DNA from: Archegozetes longisetosus
Taxonomy: Eukaryota > Arthropoda > Arachnida > Sarcoptiformes > Trhypochthoniidae
Reading direction: 5' to 3'
DNA length: 64,000 bases
Assembly: GCA_018873245.2 (NCBI GenBank)
Contig: JAEMBT020000008.1
Span: 13,503,172-13,567,171 of the forward strand
Shown here: in pieces, positions 28,701 to 40,727 of the stretch
Numbering within the stretch: the first letter of the stretch is position 1
How the letters are laid out: each line of letters begins with the position of its first letter
Position numbers and translations under genes: made by a program
Notes under the pieces: generated by a model
Told to the model about the DNA's origin: nothing
The model's database searches: none
The model's input: the letters and a program-made list of their open reading frames with translations, nothing else

Positions 28701-31700
28701 AAAATTATCACTTATACTCTTAACATAGAGATGTGTAAAACTAAAAATAAATTATACTTAAGTAGGTTAGAGTCAGGTTTGATATACGGCTTTCCTATTT
28801 GGATGCTCTTACCTAATATATGGCGAGTTGTTTTCATATAAGTTATTTTGCTGCCAAAATTAAATCACTCTGTTGTGCTCAATTCAATGACTAATTACTA
28901 TTTTCTTCAGTTTTGTTCAATTTGAAAAAATTTCTTAAGTATGAAATACCGGGAATTTAAATCTTAGGAATTGAAACGAAAAAATAGCTTAATAACCGTC
29001 ACTAATCGCTTGGAGTGCTTATTGACATTAAGCCAAAACTTAAGTAATTTAATGAATCAAAGAATAAGTAATCAAATAAAGTAAATGGAGAGTGACTAAA
29101 AAAATTAATCTCTAAAAAGTCATTATTGAGCAACCTTGAGAAACATGAATTGAATTTATAAGCATTTGGAGGCTATTCTTAAAAATAAATTCACCAATCA
29201 TTTAGCATTACACAACTCTTAAGTTTATTTTATGGATTAACCAATCACTCAATTAAAACAAACTAATTAATACATTACTTTTTACAATTGATCGCAAACA
29301 GTGTGAACACGAAATATCATGATTGCAAAATCAATGCCATACCTAAATTGACCGAATACCGGCACACGGCATAGGATCACGATATCGGAAAACAGTTAGC
29401 ATATAATAGAAAATCTGATACTTTTTGATCGCATAACTGCTGCGAAATTAGCAAATAATTCAAAAGCAAATAAACTTAATTTAGTGTATAAGCGTTAATC
29501 AGGTAATGTGTCAAATTCCTCACTTAACTAATTCCTTGTTTGTAGATTAATTGTGTCAAATTAAAGTGATATTTGCTTTTTATTCTCTTATTTACATATT
29601 TGATCCTAAAATTCATTACGACTTATCACATCGATGACTTTGATATTGAATTTAAAGTTTAGGTTTCTATCATATATTATCAAATTTAATATCTTAAGCG
29701 TTACGCCTATAAATAAATAGATTCCTACGCTCAACATTATCAATATATAATTGTGGCTCTCTATCTCATTAAATACACGGTATTATGTGAATGTCATCTG
29801 AATTAAAATTCAAATTGCTTAGCCACATAACCAAATTCACGTGAGACATCTTCTGCTGAGTAGATGTCAGAAAAGATTTTCTCAACTAAGTGTCTGGTTA
29901 GATGTTTTTTTTGTTGTTTAGTTTCTCGCACTACGAACAGTGCATAAATTAAGGAAACTTCTCTCTATTTCAAAACTAAACTTCTTATTCATCTCAAACA
30001 TAACGTTGAAATATGCCACTGATTTTCAGCTACTGCTGATTTCGTTATCAAATTCCTCGAACTTCATGATTGAATACTAAAATTTGAGAAATAAGATTAA
30101 CTAGAATTCAATTGAAATGCACAGCAAGTTATCAGTATATCAGTTAATGTTTTTCGGGTGAATAATATCTGCAAAAATCGTGAATCTAAGCCTTTATCAA
30201 AAATATTATCGAATAATAAAGCCTGAAGTGAACTAAATTTGGATCAAGATTCTAGACTCATTTATTATAATTTATTTTAAGTTTTATGGTGAAAGTTATT
30301 TAGATCCAAACTGAGAATAATACTCTATAATTTGAAAATAAGATACAAATAAAGTTTGATAAAAATAATACCTTCAAATACATATCACGAACAAGCAATT
30401 TGTTGAATGCCATAAAATTGGAGTCATCCTAAAGGGTTTAGCTAATCCTCATAAAGTTAGGAGTGGGTAACTGGTCCAAGAATCATTCATGTTTACTTAA
30501 CATGGGATCGGCTTGAAACATTAACATTAGATAGCTCGAAATTTCTATATCCCTAAATTACTAGATTTTGGGTGAAGTCGGTCTATGTGCTGAAAATAAA
30601 AGCTAGTTTATCATCAGTGCTTGTATTTCAGGTTGATTTCAATGGATTTTATTTCTACTTTAATAGGTATAAGCCATTTAACTCACTCTAAAATGAATTT
30701 GTTATGATCGAAGTAAGGAACTAAAAATTAGTCTTAATAGCAATATTAGAGAGATTACATCGATTAATTCTCTGTCTGTTTACTGATCCCCAAGCTTCTG
30801 AACATTTGTCAACAACATTCCTATTTACGGCATACGTGCCAATCATCACAATTCTCTTAACTGTCTTAGTAGTAGATTCTTGTTTACAGAATCATTAATG
30901 CTTTAATACCATATTTATCGAAATTTTAAAATTTCGTGTTTGAGTAAAAATCAACGTTAATCAGCGAAATAATAGTTTAAAATTTCAGTTTGAAGGGACT
31001 TTAATTTGATTTTCAGTTTCATAAGTTAGTTGAGGAACATAATGAAAGAAGAAAAGGTAACATTATGAATAAACAAATTAAGAATTGGAGTTTGTTAAAC
31101 TCAAATTACATGTTAACTATTAAGAGGTGGGTGTTTTCTAAACTATTCTTCATTTCTTACGTCTGTTCTCGATTAGTAGTCAAAGTAAAACACTTAAGTC
31201 TGAACCGAAATCATAATAGTCTCCCACACATCATATTTCTGTCTATACGTCAGATAAACATATTATGAGTTGTAGTGAGCTTTCTATATGGGGCTAATTT
31301 CTTATGAAACTAATTCCTTATGAAACAAATTTTTTATGAAACAAATTTTTTATGAAACTAATTTCTTATGCCTAGCTTGAAATGTTTAACAAAAATTTCT
31401 TAGATATGGGATCGAGTAATCATGTCTTAACCTTAATTAATATGTAATGTGTAAAACATTGGTTGCATACATTAAGCTTGAAAGCTTTCATTGTCTGCTA
31501 TTAAGTAGTTTCATGCATACATTATATTCTAATTTGAAGCTAGATTTTCCCTTAAGAAATTCTTAACAACTTCTAAGGCAACTGTAAGTCTCCTCTTTGT
31601 CTATAACTACAGTCTTAATCGTATTAATCATACACTATGTTTTCGTTTATGCCCTTTCAATGCTTGTCATTTGATTCATAAATCAATTGGTTTTACTATC

Positions 31701-32747
31701 TATTTCTTCTTCATTTCTTCTTCATTCAATGAATCTTATTCTGAATCTTATTCTGAATCTTATTCTGAATCCTTTCTGAATAATATTTTTTTTTTGATTT
31801 ATTCATTCAAATCAATTAATGACAAAATAGGAGAACGAACTGAAAGTTAAATAAGTATTAAAAATGAAATATAACTAAAATAAATGTGAGGCAATAAATA
31901 AAAAGAAAAGAATAGTGAGAATAATAAAAATGCATAAATATGAGTTGTGCACAATGGTGACAGACATTACAGGTTAAGAAATAATTGAAACATCAATTAC
32001 TAAACAATATGAAGCAATTGTTATTCAGAAAATTTGTTTCGGCTTCCATAAGATCACTCTCGCAGAACATTAAATGTCCCTATTATCATATGTTTCTCAT
32101 TGTTTTAACTTTTCGGCAACAAATCTCACATTTTAAATATTTCCTTAAATATTTGACACTAATCAACGTATATTTAGATCTTTCACTTATGCGTACAAAA
32201 TTAGATACAAGGAGAAAAATTTTGTCAATCGGGTTAACAAATTCCAGTATCAACTCACGAAACCAAGTGAGAAGTCACGAAATCGACAGGTATCTCAATC
32301 CCAAAAAAGCTCACTTAGTTATGTTAGCGTGAAATATAGTTCACCCCTTATATGCTTACACATCATCAATTCTCATCCAATAGACTCCAAAAACACAGTC
32401 TTAAGACTTTCTTAAGATTTACTTAAGACAGAAGTCATATGAACTAAAAGTGTATGAGATTAGAACCATACCTGTCTGTAGGAGCCATCCTCCAGTTTGA
32501 CGTTTACTACAAATACTTTCCATCTTAACTGTTTATATCTATCTACAGTTCCGCAAATATTATTTGATTTTGTACTGATATCCCAATTGCTTGAACTGAT
32601 GAACTGAGATGACTTATTATTTCTGAGGAATTTGTTTCTATTGAAAATTCGCATAACATTATGTTGAGCGAAAGAGATGGTTGTGAATCGTTTGTTAAGA
32701 GTTGACGCTGCATTCACACGATAGCGACGAGACGATAAAGTGCTCAT
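14905..32747 (-). CDS. RhoGEF-like protein with Ras-binding domain and DH domain (5 exons seen, 3' end incomplete)
   Basis: Five minus-strand exons join with matching phases: 32747-32472, 20337-20148, 20091-19989, 15164-15146 (19 nt) and 15102-14905, each with GT donors and AG acceptors. Introns are about 12.1 kb, 56 bp, 4.8 kb and 43 bp. The 262-residue product starts at an ATG with an in-frame stop two codons upstream. Residues 75-150 read as a Raf-like Ras-binding fold: strand VFVVNVKLEDGSYRQ, then GQTVLELVMPILKEL, and a closing LLEGEHITI. A DH domain starts about ten residues later (VIVQKILMSEQEF, YEKPL, LDLDQLFENI, TFDKYLRFC). By family, DH domains activate Rho GTPases and RBDs bind Ras-like GTPases; coupling Ras to Rho is inference. 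The DH end and PH domain should lie further left; weak candidates are listed separately. PLEKHG5 also pairs these folds, but with a long linker, so I give no symbol. Confidence 0.72.
15165..19988 (-). other. RhoGEF intron (4.8 kb)
   Basis: This lies between the exons ending at 19989 and starting at 15164. It holds an AT dinucleotide run (16360-16400), a (GA)30 tract preceded by a TTA run (16767-16844), GAATT repeats (17575-17595) and hairpin repeat copy 1 (17933-18047). No ORF of substance. Confidence 0.6.
17933..18047. repeat. hairpin repeat family, copy 1
   Basis: This quasi-palindrome has arms GTTAACTGATTTTTAAAATT and AAATACCACTTAAC around a TTTTTTACGGCATTTTTATA core. A clear second copy lies at 52199-52310, sharing the core, the arms and a TTCTACTGT-like end. 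It lies in an intron of the RhoGEF gene. Confidence 0.72.
22157..22208. repeat. (TG)n microsatellite
   Basis: About 26 uninterrupted TG units, the only long TG tract in the window. Confidence 0.97.
26604..26683. repeat. 25-bp tandem repeat
   Basis: Three copies of a unit reading ATTTCAAAATTAGTTTGATA plus GCTCA, nearly identical. Confidence 0.9.
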
Positions 32748-33828
32748 TATTCATATGTTAAGTCTAGATACTTCAAATTCATATTAATTGCAGTTAATAA
32801 GTTTCAAATTATTAACTCGATTATGAATTAAATTACAAAATGTTAAATATATCTTAAATATTATTTTGAATTTTAAGCAAAATCAAAGTGAACAGCTGCA
32901 ATATTAAGATTTTAATTGAAAGATTGTCAACTGAATAACGGCTGTTGAATATCATAAATCAAATAGTATTTATAGAATCAGAATAACTAATTTGTTGAGT
33001 TATATCATTTTCAAAAATAAACTCTATTCCACATTGTTGCGGTTCAAGTTTCTTGTCGCACATGAACATTTTTGATAAGTTACTCAAGACATCTATCTTT
33101 ATAGCAATTGATTTTTCAATAGTTAGTCCAATTATGTTCACAGTTCAAAGTTAAGCTATTATTGACTGGAATTTTTTCATCAAAAATCAATTTAGCTGTA
33201 AATTTGTGGCCACCAAATTGTGCACTTCACGCTTCAACATTGATGGTTTAGAGTAAATCATAGTTTGGGTAATAACTATTTGTTAGCCACAAAATGCTTA
33301 TGGTTTGGATGTTTTCAGTATGATTGTTTGATCACGCAATGTACAAACATTAATCACGCAATGCGTAAACACTAAACTTGACAATGACAAGATCAACTCG
33401 GAAACATTTAACTAGCAATTTATGCGAAACAATCACAAATGATTTATAATACTAACAATGTTTTTGAAGGTTTTTAAAGTTTTAAATCAGATAAACAAAA
33501 CACGCATTTCACTCTTATTCAACTTATTTACTTAGAATCGCATCACTTTTCATATTAACAAAAGTAATTTAAAACTTGTCAAAAAGTTTTCCAATTGTTG
33601 GAACGATTACAAGAAATGTGATTCAGAAAAGAGTGATTGGATGAAAAAAGGCAAATGTTTGCTTAGTGTTTAAGTTTGATAGGGAAAAAAGTTAGAAAGA
33701 GTTGAAACAAGAAATGTTATATAAGTAGTAATAGAGTTGAGAGAAGAAATGGCATTAGAGTGGCGATTGAAGGGTTTACTGAAAAACTTACTGTACAAGA
33801 AATATGTTGGCAACATATAACTGTTACA

Positions 33829-33960
33829 GAAGTTGGTAACTACGAAGTTGGTAACTACGAAGCTGGTAACTACGAAGCAAGTAACTACGAAGCAAGTAAC
33901 TACGAAGCAAGTAACTACGAAGCAAGTACTACGAAGCAGGTAACTACAGGAGTTGGTAAC
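33829..33960 (+). repeat. 15-bp minisatellite in an open frame
   Basis: About eight units of GGTAACTACGAAGYW are joined in a frame encoding GNYE(V/A) and SNYEA. The unit length is a multiple of three, so any frame stays open through the array. The enclosing 72-codon frame looks fortuitous rather than a gene. Confidence 0.85.
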
Positions 33961-34021
33961 GCTTCAATGAAAAACTAAGTCACTACAGAGAAAGCGCTCA
34001 AATTTTCTGCCAAGGCGAGAC

Positions 34022-34155
34022 TCATACCTCTATTCAAATCATACCTCAATTCTAGTCATACCTCTATATAAGTGTTACCTCCATTCATGTCTTACCTCTA
34101 TCTGAGTCTTACCTGCATTCAAGTCATACCTCTATCTAAGTCATACTTCTATAGA
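34022..34155. repeat. about 20-bp minisatellite
   Basis: Seven or eight diverged units of TCATACCTCTATYYAAG run in tandem, directly followed after 40 bp by a (GA)n tract. Confidence 0.85.
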
Positions 34156-34196
34156 TATGTGTGATTGGCTTTCAGGTATTTTAGCTTTTGAGAGAA

Positions 34197-34197
34197 T

Positions 34198-34247
<50 letters not shown>
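34197..34247. repeat. (GA)n microsatellite
   Basis: Uninterrupted GA dinucleotides of about 50 bp. Similar tracts occur at 7750-7799 and 16785-16844, and a shorter (CT)n tract at 25697-25724. Confidence 0.97.
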
Positions 34248-34249
<2 letters not shown>

Positions 34250-37200
34250 CAAAAGTTGGCTCAATCACTATTACATAAGAATTACTAGTATTGAACAATA
34301 GACTAGACAATTGCTATCGATTCACTCTGAATCACAGCAACAATCACTAAACAACTTTTTCTCATCATTCTAAACAAAGATACGACTACTGTCTTATGAT
34401 TCTCAATAGAAGATTCAAATCTGACATATTTCTCAATACGTTATTGTTATATTTTACTATTTTTCTCATTTTTAGTACTTATGTTGTAATTCAGATTTTT
34501 TATTATTTTTTATTCTTTTAATTCTTTTAATTATTCTTTTTAATACTTATCAACAATTTAATCAAATAAGATATGATTTAAGGTTAAAATCAAATAATTA
34601 TCAGAAATATGTTTTAAACGAAACTAATTATCAGTTGTCTCACATGAGATAGCATTGAATGAGTGTCTAATTGATAATCGTGTTTATTGAATACTTATTC
34701 GGCTGAAAGTTTACAAAACCTATAATTTGGTAATAATTTACTGTTTGCAGATTAAGTTACAATCGGTTTGTTAGCAAGTTTTCTATATATTTATCTTTTT
34801 CGAACATTTACCATATCTAACTCAATTTTACTTTGATCACACCTTCTAATTTCATGTTCACTTCAACTTATTTCAATTTTTAATAACTAGTTTCTTGTTT
34901 CTAATTTACACGTTTTTAATTGATTACACTCGCATAACTATTTAGAGCAGATCGACACTCGACACAATACTAGTCAAATCAAAGTTCGTCGCACTAACAA
35001 TTATAACTATGTCTCAATCTTGTAGATGTCATACAATCTTAGGTCTGTCTTAAACAATTTTTTTGTGTCAAAATTTCAATTTTAATTTCAATTTGAAAGT
35101 AAAATAAGAAATAAGAAAGAGGCAACGTTATAATAAGGAACGCAAATTTGAAATAATTTTAGATGTTTATGGATTTATTGACTGAGTTGAAAAGCTGCAA
35201 AATCAAAAATTGGTTGAAAGATCCCATTAGTAAAGTTTGCGTGCGTTTCGACTCAAGTTGTTTCACAAAAGCATCAAATGGTTTGTAAAGAAACTATTTA
35301 AAAGAAGGCGATATTAAGCTCCATATAAGGTTGTGGTGGGATTCCATTTAATTGCATATAATAAGCATTTGTCGACGCATTTCGACAGAAAACGATAAAA
35401 CAAAGTAAAACAATATTTCATAAGAATAAGAAAAATTGTATATTTTATAGGTTTGAGGGCAATATTTAATATCTGGTAATTTAGTTATATTAGGTTAATA
35501 GCTGTCACTTTATGGGAGTTCATTTCATTGCAAAGTTATATAAATTGACGAAAAATAGTGTTTATATAACTAATATATTGTATTAAATAATATTATTAAT
35601 CATATAACTATTTTCGCTATAACTATATTATTATTTCTAAAATAGATATAATTGACAATTTGTCCAAATCGATCAAATATATTAAATTTATAAAATATTC
35701 AATAAAAACTACATTTCTTAAGGACTAGTTTTACTCGAAATGTTGAAATTTTCAACTAAATATTCCGGCAGTTAATGTCATGTTAGTAACCACTTGAAAG
35801 AGAAACAAACACAAATTCATAATTATATCCTGGATTTATCTGAATTTTTTAGTTTTACTCGTTTGTCTCTCGTAGAGTTAGGTCTAATTTAGGAAATGCT
35901 AATTTCAGGTAATTTCAGTGAGATAAGAGAGATAGATTTACAGTTTTGTTAAGCAACTGACAAAATGAAGGTTTCGCTTTCATTTATAACGTGATTTCAA
36001 ATTGTATTCAACTTTACTTAAGACATTCTAATTAGTCTAATTGATTATAATAATCAATGGCTATATTTCTCTAGTGAATGGAGGGATATTTTCTTGTATT
36101 ATCTGTCTGGTATCTACTTTTATTAACTTTATTATCTAAACTCACATCCTATCTCGCATGTTACAGACTGGACTTTATAGCAGTGACTTAACCACAAAAT
36201 ATTTAGTTACAGATTAGACTCTTATAGCACTTACTTTACCACAAACGTTATTTACAAACAGTTGAATAAAGTTATTGACATTTTCTATCGAATTTACTCT
36301 TACTCTTAAAAATGTGTGCCAACATTTATAAATGACATTAAAAATGATTTTTATGACAAACTCAATGTTCAATTAAAAGTAAGGTTAAAGAGTATTACTT
36401 TGAAGTTAACTTAATTTTCTATATGAATGTCATTGAAACGAATAGTTTTATAAATTCATAACTTAAGGTTATGTTTCAATTTTCATATCAAAACTATTTT
36501 GTTATTTTTATGACAAAATTGAATAAAAATTCAGAAATGTGTTTACACTCAAAGGCTTTTACGGCATATTATCGTTTCAATAAGTTTAGAATAAGTTTTC
36601 AAATTTGAAACCTTTTAGTTTGCAATCAAATAGTATTTTGAGAGTAGAAAAAACGTTGCATAAGTAGAGAAAATTGAAGTTAATTTTTATTGACATTCCT
36701 CAGAGATTGATTACGAAAGATTAGATTGATTTTAGGAAAGATAACCAAAAACTAAAAGCCGATCGATTCCAATTAAAATAAACAATCACTCAATTGAATG
36801 GGTGATTTGCATTTTGCGTAACAAATATTGAGTCGCATTGAAACCGATTCAAAGTTAACCCATTTGTTAGTTTGACAAACATTCTACCATTTGAACGCAT
36901 TTTTATTCAATACTTAGCATACATTTTCGATAACTAATGGTTTACACTTTTCACTTGTACTCTTTAACCATTTATTAAGTATTCAAATTCCCAATTAATA
37001 ATCCTTCGCATTTTCAATGTTTTTCTATCGTTTTCTATAACTAGATAGTAATTATGAAAAAGATTTTCAGAAATAAATTTTCTGTGAAAATTGTAATTTT
37101 AAGGAAAAAATGCGTTAATTAAGGACAGCAATTGATTGGAGATCAGTATTGAAAGAATGATTTTGAACTTTTGTTAAATTGATTTGCGATTTGGTGGACA

Positions 37201-37838
37201 GGTTAGAATAGAGAGAAAAGTCGAACTATAATTAATAAAATAAGGTACGATTAAGTGCATTAACTGTAATTTTTGTTGTAATCACTTAAAATGTAGTTGA
37301 AGGAGAACGTTTTTTACAACAAACTTTTCGTAAATTAATCAATCTTGAATCTATTAAAAATTATCGAAACCCCATTTTTCAGATAACTTTGCACTTACAT
37401 TAATTTAAAAATAAAGTCTAAGTTCAATTAGTAGTCACTTATGACCCTTGCATTTGATTGGCCTTTTTATCTATCTAACAAAATTATAAACTAGTCTTAA
37501 GTAAACATTTGTAAACTAGTGTTGATTTAAAAATCAAATAATTATTATTGATTCAGTCCTCTAGGAAGGAAAAGAGTCTTCGATGAAAACTAGTGAATAA
37601 AAACTAAACTTTCTGTCAAATACATCATATCAAATTAACTGATAAAACATTATGTAAACAAAGATAATAATCGTCACAAACTTTCTGGTAACTTTCTAAC
37701 TATCTTACCATCTCAACTTTTACCCAATACTGAAGGTTCTTTGATAATTATTATTTATCAATACAGTCAATTCTCTATATTGATGTTGAGTATAGTTAAA
37801 AATGAACTATTATATACACTTTTGAAAAATTATTAATA

Positions 37839-37937
37839 CAGTAAACTCTGTCTATAATTAAGCGAGATACAGCGAGCTTCGTTATAACGAATACATTGAT
37901 CACGCATCAGAGCTTTCGCTATAATGAGAGGTGACTG
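37839..37937. mobile_element. short MITE with pogo/Tigger-like ends
   Basis: This 99-bp element begins CAGTAAACTCTGTCTATAAT. Its other end, inverted, reads CAGTCACCTCTCATTATAGC, so the termini are inverted repeats starting CAGT and preceded by TA on the left. Internal CGTTATAACGAA is typical of insect pogo/Tigger-type ends. It is non-autonomous; the family assignment is inference from terminal sequence. Confidence 0.6.
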
Positions 37938-38576
37938 AATATTTATTAAAAGTATTACATGAAACACATTTTTCCGAAAATAATTGATTATTGATTAAGT
38001 GATTGAGAGGCATATAAATTAGTATTGATAGGCATTAAAGCGCCCGTTTGTGGTATTGAATTAAGGTTGATCAGAGTTGTCAATTTGGTGGAGTTTTGAA
38101 TTTCCTGAATAATTAATAATTTCAATAGACACAGATGTAATATAGAGTTAGTTACGTAAGTTTTAGGTATATTCAGGTATATTCAATCAGATTTCATACC
38201 CCCGACTATAGCTGAGTAACGCATATAAGCTAAGAATGCAGTCATGTCATCAAATAGTCAATCAAAATATAGTATTTTTTACCCCTAATGCATCAATCAC
38301 TTGACCCACATTTGGTTAACAGACTTTTCCCTACAACAAATGCCTTCATCCGTGTCAAACAAAACAAATCTCTCACTATTGGCTTTACTCAAAACCGATA
38401 TTTAGCTAAACAAATGTCCTTAAGTCGGCCTCACGATGAATTGAGATCTTAGGAATTAATAGTTAGCAGTTATGGCTAATGATGAGCATTATGTTTGTTT
38501 CCTTGAGCTTAACTGAACGTTTTATAGAAGAAGATGAATAATTAATGGTGTTTCCATTGGCACCTATTAGCTGTTA

Positions 38577-38665
38577 GTAAGAATGCTCAGTAAGAATGCT
38601 GAGTAAGATTGCTCAGTAAGAATGCTCACTAAGATTGCTCACTAAGAATACTCTATAAGATAATT
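38577..38665. repeat. 15-bp minisatellite
   Basis: About six units of AGTAAGAATGCTCAG/C with a few substitutions. Confidence 0.9.
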
Positions 38666-40029
38666 AACCTTCTTCCATATTGTTCGCTCACATAATAGTT
38701 CCGATATAATAGTTTGCACTCTATTCTAACTTTGTCTTATCTATAATTATGTGATAGCAATCGATTGGTTGAAATGCGATACTGGAAGAAGTAAACAAAT
38801 TGTGAAGAATTTAGTCCTTCAAAAAGTAGAAAACAAGAAGAGAATAAGTTAACGATTGGTTAGGTATGGAAGCTATAATTATTTAATAAATTGATGTTGT
38901 GATTTAATGTAAAAAATGCTGGTTCTAATCTGAAACCACCCGCTATGACGTAAACTCATAATTGATTCTGTTTTTGATCATCCATCTAAATAGTAGATAT
39001 TTTACAAGAAGTACTTTCAAATGCCATTTCAATACCTAACATAATATTCGAGTAAAAGTTTTTAATGTTTCAGTTATTCCTCTTAAATGTTGAATAACTT
39101 AATAATTAATCTTAAAGTGAAAGGAAACTTAAAAAGTATTAGAATCTCACTCAATCAACAGAAGGATAGAATGATTTGCGAATAAAAACTCACCTCATTA
39201 TAAGTTCAATTCAATTTTCACTTATGTCAAACTTAATTCTAATCAGATTTGTTTTGTAAACTTAATTTGTTTTTTGTTTGAAGAGAATAAAAACGTTTGA
39301 AGAGTTGAAATCGATCTGATTGAAAGTAGAATTAAATTTTACAAAAAGTCAATTCATACCCGGAAAAGTAAGTCTTATCTGAACTAATGACAAAATGATC
39401 AATAGTCTGATTAAGTATTGTTATATTTAAAACTCTATTAGCCTAATAATACAGTCTAGTACAGTGCAAACGTCATATAATCATTGGTTGGGATCGATAT
39501 CGAGTATTTACCAGATTCAGGTTTCACTATAAAGAGCCTTTGACCAGAAACCGATTATCATAAGCTTGTAAAATGTTATAAAAGAACTTTTTCCAATTCG
39601 AAATTGAACCATTGACAATTAGGAACTTTCAACTGATAATGTATTGTCAAATTTTTAAACTATAAATTCGCCTTATAACATATTTTCAAAATAATGTTGA
39701 AATGATTATTTAAACATGAGAGTCAAAGAACTACAAAACACTTATTAGAAATTCAGACATTGATTAAATATTGAATAATGAATTTATAAAATGATTGTAT
39801 TTTAAGGAAACTAACATTTGAGTGAATACAAATAAAGCATAAATAGTAAAACGTTTATGAAACCTTCAAACAGCAAATAATTTATCTGAATTTTTATCTT
39901 CTAATTCTGTTGTCGCCATTGGAAAGCAATTGATAGGTCTTGTCCTGTGACCACTTCTGGGAAATCAGCGAATAAACCCATAAATACCCAAAAATACCTA
40001 AAAATCATAAGTACCCATAAATCATAAAT

Positions 40030-40662
40030 AACCACTTATGGTATTTTGTCGACAACCATGAATACAAATGGATCATTAGCTTTCAACATAACGGGTTTAA
40101 TCATCTCTAACTGTCCTTTTGATTGGTTTTGCTTCAACTGAAATTCTTTTCTACCAATTTAGTCAAATAAATCTTTTCACTAAACATTCCACTTGAATCT
40201 GCACCTATTCTGACAACAGTCCTCTCAGGTGACTTCCTCTGTGTATATAATCCGAATAGAGGACTTGTCACCTGAACGGTTATCTTCTTTCCACCCCGGA
40301 ACTCATTCCCTATCGAAACAAAGTTCTCTCTTTTCAACTCATTGATCAAATATCACTCGACTCAGTATCAGGTTATATAACAACCATTCTTAGATCACCT
40401 GGTCACATACTCTAACTAAAAGATACGAGCTCTCACTTCTTCACGGCATAGATATCTATGACAACTGTGTAATCATTTGGATTGTAATCGATTCTTTATT
40501 TTTAGAAAACTGATGAGTTCGTTTGACACACTCATCGAAAATTGAAGCCCAACATCTGCCAAAAATAACCCATTTTTGTTTTGAGCGTGAATTTGACTTT
40601 TTGTTCCGACTAATATCTTTCTCAGCAATCACTTCGTTAATCACACCATCAGTGTTGACCAT
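40030..40662 (-). pseudogene. serpin-like remnant, frameshifted
   Basis: Read on the minus strand, pieces in different frames resemble the C-terminal part of serpins in the correct order. ADSSGM...IYLTKLVEKNF lies at about 40230-40140, like the ADxSGM ... V..KAF segment. A VEAKP piece follows in a shifted frame, then LKANDPFVFMVVDK at about 40090-40050, like the F.A..PF.F.I.D segment. Stops and frame changes separate them, and no reactive-centre loop can be read. An open frame upstream (40662-40456, starting MVNTDG) may be another part but is not recognisable. Splicing does not restore a continuous frame by eye, so I call it a pseudogene. A chance match remains possible. Confidence 0.42.
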
Positions 40663-40727
40663 TGCCTAAGCTGTTGCTTTGATTCGCTCGAATATCACAG
40701 TCTTTAGCTTTCTATTGGAATATCCTT

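Larger units (their letters stand above)
20338..32471 (-). other. RhoGEF intron (12.1 kb)
   Basis: This long first intron contains GGTATCTAAA minisatellite units (20490-20535), (TG)26 (22157-22208), TTTATTTTCATA repeats (23395-23450) and (CT)14 (25697-25724). It also holds a 25-bp TTCAAAATTAGTTTGATAGC repeat (26604-26683), ACTTGAATGATTACACTCATAA repeats (27895-27955), TATGAAACTAATTT repeats (31300-31370) and TTCTGAATCTTA repeats (31735-31780). The stretch 24950-25240 has open frames on both strands (see findings). No other gene. Confidence 0.55.
32748..40029. other. intergenic AT-rich DNA with repeats
   Basis: Upstream of the RhoGEF start. It contains a 15-bp minisatellite (33829-33960), a roughly 20-bp minisatellite (34022-34155), (GA)25 (34197-34247) and a duplicated block around 36165-36245. 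It also has the pogo-like MITE (37839-37937) and a 15-bp AGTAAGAATGCTCAC repeat (38577-38665). I see no gene. Confidence 0.55.

Noticed and set aside
31985-32332. 115-codon plus-strand frame next to the RhoGEF first exon
   Set aside because: No domain or convincing start, and its composition is like the surrounding intron.
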